The notes beneath the pieces were generated by a model. It made no database searches. It had not been told where the DNA came from and saw nothing but the letters and a program-made list of their open reading frames with translations. Below, piece after piece: positions 7,203-13,185 of a stretch of DNA of 35,873 bases (position 1 is the first letter of the stretch; the number at the start of each line of letters is the position of its first letter). Origin of the DNA: a virus. The stretch spans positions 1 to 35,873 of the IMG/VR virus record IMGVR_UViG_3300020213_000071; one strand, 5' to 3'. Made by a program: the position numbers and the translations under genes.

Positions 7203-7376
7203 ATGAAGGGGCGCAGCTACCCCTCGAAGGCACACCCGCAGCCGCAGGCCCATCCCTGGCGGCACCCATGGCCCTCCCGCGTCGACGTCGTCCAGAAGCG
7301 CACGGATCTGCGCCGGCTGGCCACGCGACTGCTCTGCTCCGACTGCGAGAGCGAGCCATGCCGGTGCCGGTCATGA
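7203..7376 (+). CDS. small basic Cys-rich hypothetical protein
   Basis: A 57-residue protein. The N-terminal half is His/Pro/Trp-rich and basic; the C-terminus has CSDCESEPCRC, a compact cluster of four cysteines. AAGAGGAG lies six bases upstream of the ATG. The stop overlaps the next start by ATGA. No family is recognised. Confidence 0.55.
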   Translation: MKGRSYPSKAHPQPQAHPWRHPWPSRVDVVQKRTDLRRLATRLLCSDCESEPCRCRS

Positions 7377-7900
7377 GGATCGAGTACCGGACGCTGGACC
7401 CGTGGCCGCACGGGCTGGGCGGCAGGGAGGCGTCGTTCGAGCGCAACCTGCACGGCACGCTCACCCTGCTGGATTACGAGGTCTGGCGCCTCGACGGCGA
7501 CGCCATCCTGATCGGGCTCGGCCTGGGCGCCGCCGACATCACCAAGAGCGGCGTGCCGAGGGTCGGCGCCACCGGTTCCCATCCAGGCGTCGAGGTGAGC
7601 TTCGACACCGCGAAGGGCCGGCTGGTGGTCCCATGCGGCACGTTCACCCACTGGACCGACAACCTGCGCGCGATCGCCAAGGGCCTGGAGGCGCTGCGCT
7701 CCCTGGACCGCTGGGGGATCGCGACCGCAGGCCAGCAGTACACGGGCTGGATGGCGCTGGGCGCCGGCGACCTGGGCGCGGAGCTGGTCAACAGGCACGG
7801 CAGCATCCGGAACGCGCTGAAGGCCACGCACCCCGACCACGGAGGTGACCCCGGGGACTTCAAGGCGGTCATGGGATACAAGACGAGGCTCGGGCTGTGA
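7373..7900 (+). CDS. hypothetical protein with C-terminal J-domain-like segment
   Basis: A 175-residue protein. The first about 140 residues are an alpha/beta region of unknown function. The C-terminus reads ALKATHPDHGGDPGDFKAVM, with the HPD and GG elements and the following aromatic residue seen at the heart of DnaJ J domains. Helix I of a full J domain is not evident, so the segment may be a truncated J-like module. J domains stimulate DnaK-type ATPases through HPD, so host DnaK binding is possible. The start is the ATG overlapping the previous stop; an ATG at 7358 in the same frame is an alternative. Confidence 0.6.
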   Translation: MRIEYRTLDPWPHGLGGREASFERNLHGTLTLLDYEVWRLDGDAILIGLGLGAADITKSGVPRVGATGSHPGVEVSFDTAKGRLVVPCGTFTHWTDNLRAIAKGLEALRSLDRWGIATAGQQYTGWMALGAGDLGAELVNRHGSIRNALKATHPDHGGDPGDFKAVMGYKTRLGL

Positions 7901-8082
7901 GGCGCCCGGAGCCGTGCGTATGCGGTGGGACCATCCTGGGCGACTCCGAGGCGCCTGGGCCCGCTGTGATGGCGCACGGGCGATCCCCGCGGCACCAGGC
8001 GTGGCGCCTCGGGCTGCGGGTGGTGAACGACGGCTGGAGCGGCGACGGCCTGCCCGTCCAGCGTCTGGAGCGTCGGGCATGA
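7897..8082 (+). CDS. small hypothetical protein
   Basis: A 61-residue protein with a GTG start in a GTGA overlap and a stop in an ATGA overlap with the replication gene. One CVCGG motif is near the N-terminus; the remainder is Arg/Trp/Gly-rich. No family or function is recognised. Confidence 0.5.
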   Translation: MRRPEPCVCGGTILGDSEAPGPAVMAHGRSPRHQAWRLGLRVVNDGWSGDGLPVQRLERRA

Positions 8083-8906
8083 GCAGGGACCATCTGACCC
8101 GCATGGACGCCGACACCCGGTGGCTGTACACCGACCACGCGAGGCGCCTCCAGACCAAGCACCCGGAGGCATGGCCGGCCTACTGGTGCGCATACCAGGC
8201 GGTGCTGGCCGAGTCGTGGTGGGAGGGCCGGAGAGTGCCCCTGGAGAGCGCCTGGACACCCCTGATCCCGGGCTCCATGGAGGATGCGCTGGCGGCCCTC
8301 CAGGACGCGAAGCTGCTCGACGCGCGCGGCAAGGTGGTCACAAGTGCGTGGAAGAAGTGGTTTGAACCCGCGAGGGACCGTATCGAGCGTCGGAGTACCG
8401 CCGGAGTCGCCGGCGCCAAGGAGCGCTGGATCAAGCACGCTGAGCGCATAGCGGAGGCAGCTGGCGGAGCTATGCGATCGCATAGCTCCGCTGTGCACCA
8501 AGCCAGCCATCCAAGCCAGCCATCCAAGCCATCCAAGCCAGCCAGCGGAACGCGCGCGCTGGATACACTCCAGGACGTCTCCAGCATCGTCCCGGTGGCC
8601 GGCGACAACCAGGTCATGCCGACGGCGCTGAACGAGCCGTGGAAGACGTTCGAGGAGCTGACCGGAACCCCGATGACCTTCGTCTCCGTCAGGACGTCGG
8701 ATCGGATAGACGGCCTGGTCCTTCGCCGTGACGTCCAGCCCGTGGTCGAAGCGATGCGGGCCGTGGCGTCGTCCATCGCCCAGCAACCCCCGGCCCCGGA
8801 GCAGCTGGTGACCGCGGTCCAGAAGCACCTGGAGCCGATCGGCACCACCAGGACCAAGGGCGCCAACCCAACCACGAAGGAGGCCCGGGATGCGTTCCGT
8901 TCCTGA
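8079..8906 (+). CDS. putative replication initiation / helicase-recruiting protein
   Basis: A 275-residue protein placed directly before a DnaC-like ATPase. The N-terminal about 110 residues look like a winged-helix domain as in phage replisome organisers (WLYTDHARRLQTKHPEAW...). A basic stretch follows (ERRSTAGVAGAKERW). A low-complexity Ser/Pro/Lys/Gln linker occupies about residues 140-156, then a C-terminal domain of about 90 residues. The linker is encoded by tandem repeats beside a long palindrome, much as lambda O carries its origin inside the gene. The last 17 bases overlap the ATPase gene. Similarity is by architecture and context; no catalytic motif exists to confirm it. Confidence 0.6.
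   Translation: MSRDHLTRMDADTRWLYTDHARRLQTKHPEAWPAYWCAYQAVLAESWWEGRRVPLESAWTPLIPGSMEDALAALQDAKLLDARGKVVTSAWKKWFEPARDRIERRSTAGVAGAKERWIKHAERIAEAAGGAMRSHSSAVHQASHPSQPSKPSKPASGTRALDTLQDVSSIVPVAGDNQVMPTALNEPWKTFEELTGTPMTFVSVRTSDRIDGLVLRRDVQPVVEAMRAVASSIAQQPPAPEQLVTAVQKHLEPIGTTRTKGANPTTKEARDAFRS
8464..8491 (+). repeat. 28-base perfect palindrome in the replication gene
   Basis: A perfect 14+14 base inverted repeat centred on GCGATCGC, with centre between 8477 and 8478. A further half-site (CGCATAGCGGAGG) lies upstream at about 8446-8458. It encodes part of the linker that precedes the repeat tract. It could be a protein-binding site or origin hairpin. Confidence 0.8.
8498..8545 (+). repeat. tandem direct repeats, candidate origin iterons
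   Basis: Four head-to-tail units of CCAAGCCAGCCAT or close variants are at 8498-8510, 8511-8523, 8524-8532 (shortened to nine bases) and 8533-8545 (last base G). They lie seven bases after a 28-base palindrome and inside the replication gene. Tandem iterons within an initiator gene are the hallmark of lambdoid-type origins. The alternative is simple coding repeats for a Ser/Pro/Lys linker. Confidence 0.6.
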
Positions 8907-9534
8907 CCGCTATCGCACCAGGACGCTCGCCTCGTTCATCCCCGTCAACGACAACACCCGGCGCGCCAAGGATGCCGCGGAGCGTGTCGTCCGGGGCGAG
9001 TTCCGGTCGATGGTCCTGGTCGGTCCGCCCGGCGCGGGCAAGACCCACCTGGCGGCCGCGATCTGGTCCGCGATCCACCAGTCGACGTACGGCGCCTGGC
9101 AGGAGGCGCGGACCAGAGCACTGGCCGAGTTCATGCCGCCGCCGCCGTTCTACTGCCCCGAGTGGTGCAACGTGGCAGAGCTGGTGTCGGACCTTCGCGG
9201 CGAGATGGGGAGCGAGCTTCACTCGGCCCGTGATCGGTCGGTGCGGCTGCGGTCCTACCCGGCGCTGGTGGTCCTGGACGATCTGGGCCGGGAGAAGGCG
9301 AGCGAGTGGACCGGCGAGTTGATCTACGTCCTGGTCAACGCCCGGTACGAGGCAGGTCTGCAGACCGTGGCCACGTCGAACCTGGGGCCCGACGAGCTGA
9401 CCGCCAACGGCTACTGGCCGGCCATCAGCCGGCTGGCCGAGGACGGGGTGCTGTTCCGGGTCGATGCGCCCGACCACAGGCTTCGGGGGCGCGCCGCGAC
9501 GGCGCGCGTGCTCGACCAGAGGATCACAGGATGA
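8890..9534 (+). CDS. DnaC/IstB-like AAA+ ATPase, putative helicase loader
   Basis: A 214-residue ATPase of the DnaC/IstB group. Walker A is GPPGAGKT at residues 45-52, Walker B is LVVLDD at about 126-131, and sensor 1 is in VATSNL with Asn164. The N-terminal SFIPVNDNTRRAKDAA segment is the usual lead-in of this family. A CPEWC pair at about 89-93 is an insertion between the Walker motifs. DnaC-type proteins load the replicative helicase onto origin DNA. Following a replication protein with origin-like repeats, this is the likely role here. No phage helicase or polymerase was seen, so it probably recruits the host DnaB-type helicase. Confidence 0.88.
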   Translation: MRSVPDRYRTRTLASFIPVNDNTRRAKDAAERVVRGEFRSMVLVGPPGAGKTHLAAAIWSAIHQSTYGAWQEARTRALAEFMPPPPFYCPEWCNVAELVSDLRGEMGSELHSARDRSVRLRSYPALVVLDDLGREKASEWTGELIYVLVNARYEAGLQTVATSNLGPDELTANGYWPAISRLAEDGVLFRVDAPDHRLRGRAATARVLDQRITG

Positions 9535-9791
9535 GCGCGTTCGACCAGGCGATCCCATCCGGCGCCATGCGCGGCAAGGACTACCAGATCGAGCTGACGG
9601 GCGGGCCGATGGACGGCGATCGCCTCGACGTTCGGCCGGAGCACCCGCTGCCGTCGATGGACCCGAAGCCCTACCTGGCCATCACGGTGGGCTGCTGGTG
9701 TTCCTCCTGCGAGCACGGCGGCATGTACCGCCTGGCTGGCCTGGGACCATCCGGCGACTCGATGATCTACGTCTGGAGCCACGATGTCTGA
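9531..9791 (+). CDS. hypothetical protein with GGPMDG motif
   Basis: An 86-residue protein. ELTGGPMDGDRLDV near residue 22 is a conserved motif of small uncharacterised phage proteins, and CWCSSC forms a possible metal site. The ATGA start overlap follows the ATPase gene. The 3' end overlaps the next gene by eight bases. Function is unknown. Confidence 0.6.
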   Translation: MSAFDQAIPSGAMRGKDYQIELTGGPMDGDRLDVRPEHPLPSMDPKPYLAITVGCWCSSCEHGGMYRLAGLGPSGDSMIYVWSHDV

Positions 9792-10026
9792 GTTCAGGGC
9801 ATGGCGGACCTGCGAGGTCTGTGGCCACGCCGCCAACGAGCCGGAGGTCCAGCCATCGGTGGTCAAGCTGCCGGACGAGACGGACAGCCGCGGGAGGGTG
9901 GCCGCTCTCGGCGCGTACCTGGACGTGATCCGCTGCCGGCGCGTGGCGGAGTGCCGGGTCCGGGCCGACGCCGCGGGCCGAGCCTGGCCGTTCGAGCAGT
10001 CCCGCCACGCAGGAGGTCGACCGTGA
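9784..10026 (+). CDS. small zinc-binding hypothetical protein
   Basis: An 80-residue protein with CEVC plus a nearby His (CEVCGHAANEP) and two later cysteines (IRCRRVAEC), enough for one zinc ion. The rest is mixed charge. Its stop overlaps the GTG start of the RusA-like gene, so the two are probably co-translated. Confidence 0.55.
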   Translation: MSEFRAWRTCEVCGHAANEPEVQPSVVKLPDETDSRGRVAALGAYLDVIRCRRVAECRVRADAAGRAWPFEQSRHAGGRP

Positions 10027-10466
10027 CGTTCACCAGGTTCACCGATGGCGCCGGGCAGCCGCCGTCCGTCGAGGGCACGCTGCGCATCCAGATCCCAGGA
10101 CGACCGCCGACGCCGAACGCCCGGTTCGGCAACCGCTACGCCCAGGCATCCGAGACGAAGCGCTGGCGCCGCACGGCCTGGGCGATCGCGCTCGACGTGG
10201 TCAACCGGTCCGGCTGGCGTGCGCCGGCGAAGGCGCGGCTGACGATCACGTTCATCGTCCCGGACCACCGGCCCAGGGACACCGACAACCTGGTGTCGAG
10301 CGTCAAGCCGCTGATCGACGGCCTGGTCGACGCGAAGGCCCTGGTGGGCGACCGGTCCACCGTGCTGGAGTGGGCCGCGCCGATCATCGACGTGGTTCGG
10401 AACGCGAGCGCCACCGAGTTCCTCATCGAGGTCATCGACCCGCCGCCATCGACGCTCGGCCTGTGA
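10023..10466 (+). CDS. RusA-like Holliday junction resolvase
   Basis: A 147-residue protein of the RusA family. Diagnostic segments are an N-terminal strand ending in PTPNARFG, and RPRDTDNLVSSVKPLIDGLV with the metal-binding Asp residues, the Asn and the conserved Lys. KALVGDRS and a final strand (TEFLIEVID) follow. RusA cuts four-way DNA junctions, which form during annealing-type recombination and must be removed before packaging. It fits with the YqaJ/RecT pair upstream. The start is a GTG overlapping the previous stop. Confidence 0.88.
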   Translation: MTFTRFTDGAGQPPSVEGTLRIQIPGRPPTPNARFGNRYAQASETKRWRRTAWAIALDVVNRSGWRAPAKARLTITFIVPDHRPRDTDNLVSSVKPLIDGLVDAKALVGDRSTVLEWAAPIIDVVRNASATEFLIEVIDPPPSTLGL

Positions 10467-10705
10467 TGAGGCGCCGTCCGTACGCCCACACCGACTCCCG
10501 CGGCCGGGCCAAGGTCGCCTTCACGACGCTGGATCGGGCGGTGGCGGTGGCGCGCCGCCAGGCCCGCGAGCATGGCTGGCCCCAGGACGTCTACGTCTGC
10601 CGGCGCTGCTCGTCCTGGCACCACGGCACCGGCAGCACCAGCGCCATCCAGGCGCCACGCGTCATCCGGGTGTGGCCCGATGGCGAGGTGGTGGTCGCGG
10701 GCTGA
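10466..10705 (+). CDS. small basic zinc-finger-like protein
   Basis: A 79-residue protein starting in a TGATG overlap. It is rich in Arg, with YVCRRCSSWHHGTG as a Cys-x2-Cys-x3-His-His site near residue 50. Proteins of this size and pattern sit before terminase genes in many phages but have no known role. It ends the early/replication chain and is followed by a promoter-like sequence. Confidence 0.6.
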   Translation: MRRRPYAHTDSRGRAKVAFTTLDRAVAVARRQAREHGWPQDVYVCRRCSSWHHGTGSTSAIQAPRVIRVWPDGEVVVAG

Positions 10706-10716
10706 CGGACGCGGTG

Positions 10717-10722
10717 TAGGCT
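10717..10722 (+). promoter_or_regulatory. candidate -10 box, possibly leaderless
   Basis: TAGGCT fits the TANNNT -10 pattern common in high-GC Gram-positive bacteria. It lies six bases before the ATG at 10729, the spacing expected if transcription starts at the start codon itself. A near-identical TGTAGGCT occurs at 18658-18665. No -35 was seen. It would drive the terminase and head genes. Confidence 0.45.
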
Positions 10723-10728
10723 ACGGCG

Positions 10729-10877
10729 ATGACCACCGAAGCACCCCCAGCCCTTCGCTCCAGGATCGTCGGCAGCGGCGAGGCCGACCCCGCGGCCCTG
10801 TCCAGCAGGTCATCGTGAACCGGACCACCGGCCACCTGGTGGATGGCCACCTGCGGGAGGCCACCCATGTCGTCTGA
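10729..10877 (+). pseudogene. remnant of a ParB-like nuclease-domain gene
   Basis: The first frame encodes a short start (MTTEAPPALRSRIVGSGEAD...), which resembles the beginning of ParB-like phage proteins, and stops at 10818. Another frame then gives QQVIVNRTTGHLVDGHLREA, the core ParB-like strand and DGH-R motif, ending at 10877. The roughly 30 codons normally between these parts, and everything after the DGH-R motif, are missing. This indicates an internal deletion with a frame change plus a truncation. ParB-like proteins of this type often precede the terminase in phages of high-GC hosts. The 29-codon 5' frame could still be translated. The small terminase starts at 10867, inside the remnant. 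Confidence 0.6.
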
Positions 10878-11370
10878 CGAGTGGGGCGTGGTCGAGCCGC
10901 ACGTCCCGGCCATCCCGGCGACCACGGAGACGACACCACCCAGCCCTGCGCCGGTGTGGCCCAAGTGGGCGCCCGTCTTCCTGGATCTGTTCGCGCAGTC
11001 CGGGAACGTGATGCTCTCGGCCCGCGGCGCCGGCGTCGATCGCACCTGGCCGTACCGGGTGAGGGCCGCGGACCCGACGTTCGCTGCGGCATGGGCGGAG
11101 GCGGACGAGACGAGCACCCAGGTTCTGGAGGCCGAGGCGCGCCGGCGGGCCATGCATCAGTCGGACCGGCTGCTGGTGTTCCTCCTGAAGTCCAGGCGCC
11201 CCGAGGTCTACCGGGAGAACCACCGCATCGAGCACGTGGGCGATGGTGGCGGCCCGATCCAGACGCAGGCCCTGGTGCCCGTCGAGCTCACGGACCATGA
11301 GCGCTCCGCGCTGCGTCGCGCCATCGACAGCGTGCTTGCCTCAGAGGCTGCCGCGGAAACTGTTCAGTGA
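10867..11370 (+). CDS. terminase small subunit
   Basis: A 167-residue protein. A disordered Pro-rich N-terminus is followed by a helix-turn-helix type segment (SGNVMLSARGAGVDRTWPYR), then AADPTFAAAWAEADE, the typical next helices of small terminases, which recognise phage DNA for packaging. The C-terminal part is likely the oligomerisation region. GGGAGG at 10855-10860 precedes the ATG; an in-frame ATG at 10843 is possible but less well placed. The large subunit follows through a GTGA overlap. Confidence 0.85.
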   Translation: MSSDEWGVVEPHVPAIPATTETTPPSPAPVWPKWAPVFLDLFAQSGNVMLSARGAGVDRTWPYRVRAADPTFAAAWAEADETSTQVLEAEARRRAMHQSDRLLVFLLKSRRPEVYRENHRIEHVGDGGGPIQTQALVPVELTDHERSALRRAIDSVLASEAAAETVQ

Positions 11371-12755
11371 AGCAGACACCGCCACGAATAGACCCGTCAT
11401 TGAACCGCCATCCGGCGACGGTGGTGACACTCTCCGCTCAGCCGCGTCACGTCCTGGAGCAGATGCGCCGCGAGCTGGGCCCCCGGTTCGCCTCACCGGA
11501 GCAGGAGCGCTTCTTCGACAGCCAGGCCAGGGAGCTGCTGTACTCCGGCTGGATGGGCGCGGGCAAGAGCCGCATCCTGTGCGAGAAGGGCTGGTACATC
11601 GCGCGGACCTTCCCGGGCGTGACGGTCGGGCTGTTCCGCAAGGTCGCCGCGTCGCTGCCCGCCACCACGCTGCGGACGTTCACCAGGGACGTGATGGACC
11701 TGGGGCTGATCGAGTCGCGGAACCTCACCGAGAGCTGGTACCAGCTGCGCAACGGATCGCGGGTCTACTTCCTGGGCCTGGACCCCAACCCCGTCACGGG
11801 CGTCCCGTCCAAGATCGGCTCGCTGGAGCTGGGGTGGGCCGGCGTCGATGAGGCGGTCGAGCTGAGCGAAGGGGACTGGACGATGCTGATGGGGCGCCTC
11901 CGTGACCCGCGCGTCCCGTACCACCAGATCGCGGCGGCCACCAACCCGGCCGACCCGAAGCACTGGCTGAAGGTCCGGTTCACGCCCGGCGACCAGGAGC
12001 ACGAGTACCTCCAGGCGTCCATGAACCGGATGCTCCCCAGCGACTACCAGGCGATCCTGGACGCCCTGCCCGACAACGCGATCGGCCGGCGCCTGGGCAA
12101 GGGCGAGTGGGCAGCGGTCGAGGGTGCCATCTGGACGCTGCCACCGGACCAGGTCAAGCCGCCGACGCAGGACCCGAAGCGTGTCGTGGCCGGCGTGGAC
12201 TGGGGCTTCGTTCACCAGTTCGCGGTGGAGGTGGTGGGCCAGAGCGGCAGCGGCCGGCTGGGCGTGCGTGCCGAGCTGTACGCCGCGGGCAAGGCGCTCG
12301 ACCAGCTGGTGGAGCCGTGGATCGGTCCTGGCGGCGTGCGCCCGGGGATCGCGCAGCTGTGCGAGGAGCACGACGTCTCGACGCTGGCGTGCGACCCGTC
12401 CGAGCCGTCGTTGATGGCGCAGCTGGAGCGCCTCCTGGGCGAGCACCGCGGACGCCATGGGTCGGCTTGCCGGCTGCGCGCCAGGGTCAAGGCCGCCACG
12501 AACACCGTGAGCACCGGGCTGCAGGCGGTGGACAAGGCGATGCGCCAGGGCATGACCGTCGACCCATCGTGCGCCGGGCTGCTGGGTGAGATCCCTGGCT
12601 ACACCTGGGCGCCGAACCGGGCGGGCGGGTTCCACGAGCGGCCCGTCGAGGTGGGCGATGACGCCTGCGATGCGCTGCGCTACGCGGTGATGGAGTTCGA
12701 GCCTGACACCACCAACCCCTGGGCGGGCATGGTGAGCGCCGGCGGCGTGGCGTGA
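11367..12755 (+). CDS. terminase large subunit
   Basis: A 462-residue packaging motor with both expected domains. The ATPase part has a Walker A variant SGWMGAGKS at residues 60-68 and the Walker B acid pair D161-E162 in GWAGVDEA. The nuclease part has acidic residues D278 (AGVDWGF), D343 (ACDPSEP) and D435 (DDACDALRYA). These match RNase H-like terminase nucleases, which cut concatemers at packaging. Length is normal for the group. It starts at a GTG overlapping the small-subunit stop. The arrangement small subunit, large subunit, portal is standard. Confidence 0.95.
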   Translation: MKQTPPRIDPSLNRHPATVVTLSAQPRHVLEQMRRELGPRFASPEQERFFDSQARELLYSGWMGAGKSRILCEKGWYIARTFPGVTVGLFRKVAASLPATTLRTFTRDVMDLGLIESRNLTESWYQLRNGSRVYFLGLDPNPVTGVPSKIGSLELGWAGVDEAVELSEGDWTMLMGRLRDPRVPYHQIAAATNPADPKHWLKVRFTPGDQEHEYLQASMNRMLPSDYQAILDALPDNAIGRRLGKGEWAAVEGAIWTLPPDQVKPPTQDPKRVVAGVDWGFVHQFAVEVVGQSGSGRLGVRAELYAAGKALDQLVEPWIGPGGVRPGIAQLCEEHDVSTLACDPSEPSLMAQLERLLGEHRGRHGSACRLRARVKAATNTVSTGLQAVDKAMRQGMTVDPSCAGLLGEIPGYTWAPNRAGGFHERPVEVGDDACDALRYAVMEFEPDTTNPWAGMVSAGGVA

Positions 12756-13015
12756 CCACCGCGCGCGATGCGCTGGCTGCGTTCGGGCACCACGCCGACG
12801 ACTGCGAGTACTCGCTGACCGTCTGCACCTGCGGGTTCACCGAGGCGATGCGGGCCGTGTTCGGCCTGGTGCCCGTCACGTCCATCGCGCCGCGCGCTAC
12901 CATCGTCATCGAGTCGCACCGGGTACCGGACGACGGACAGGACCACGAGGCGAGCACGCGGTGCTCGTGCCAGCCCACCGTCCGGGTGGAGCATCGCCCA
13001 AGGGAGGGTCAGTGA
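12752..13015 (+). CDS. small hypothetical protein with His/Cys pattern
   Basis: An 87-residue protein between the terminase and portal genes, starting at a GTGA overlap. The N-terminal part has HHADDCEYSLTVCTCGF, a His-x3-Cys-x6-Cys-x-Cys-Gly pattern seen in small actinophage proteins, and a later CSC. It probably binds zinc. Function is unknown; position alone does not make it structural. Confidence 0.6.
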   Translation: MTTARDALAAFGHHADDCEYSLTVCTCGFTEAMRAVFGLVPVTSIAPRATIVIESHRVPDDGQDHEASTRCSCQPTVRVEHRPREGQ

Positions 13016-13185
13016 ACACCCGCGTCCCGATCCTTGATGTCGTCCTGGTGCTGCTGGTGGTGGGCCTGGCGCTCTCGCCCTGGCCATGGCTGGCGCTCGC
13101 CGCCGCCGCCGCGTACTTCGCGGTGCTGGCGCTCATCATCGACCGCCGCGAGCCGCCGGCGGATCAGCACCAGGACGACCGGTGA
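13012..13185 (+). CDS. small two-pass membrane protein
   Basis: A 57-residue protein with hydrophobic segments at about residues 6-22 and 24-45, followed by an acidic/polar tail (DRREPPADQHQDDR). GTGA overlaps link it to genes on both sides. A membrane protein between terminase and portal is unusual. Possible roles include lysis timing or superinfection exclusion; neither can be chosen from the sequence. Confidence 0.55.
   Translation: MNTRVPILDVVLVLLVVGLALSPWPWLALAAAAAYFAVLALIIDRREPPADQHQDDR

Noticed and set aside
8498-8545. CRISPR array
   Set aside because: The repeats are directly adjacent 13-base units with no spacers and lie inside a coding region.
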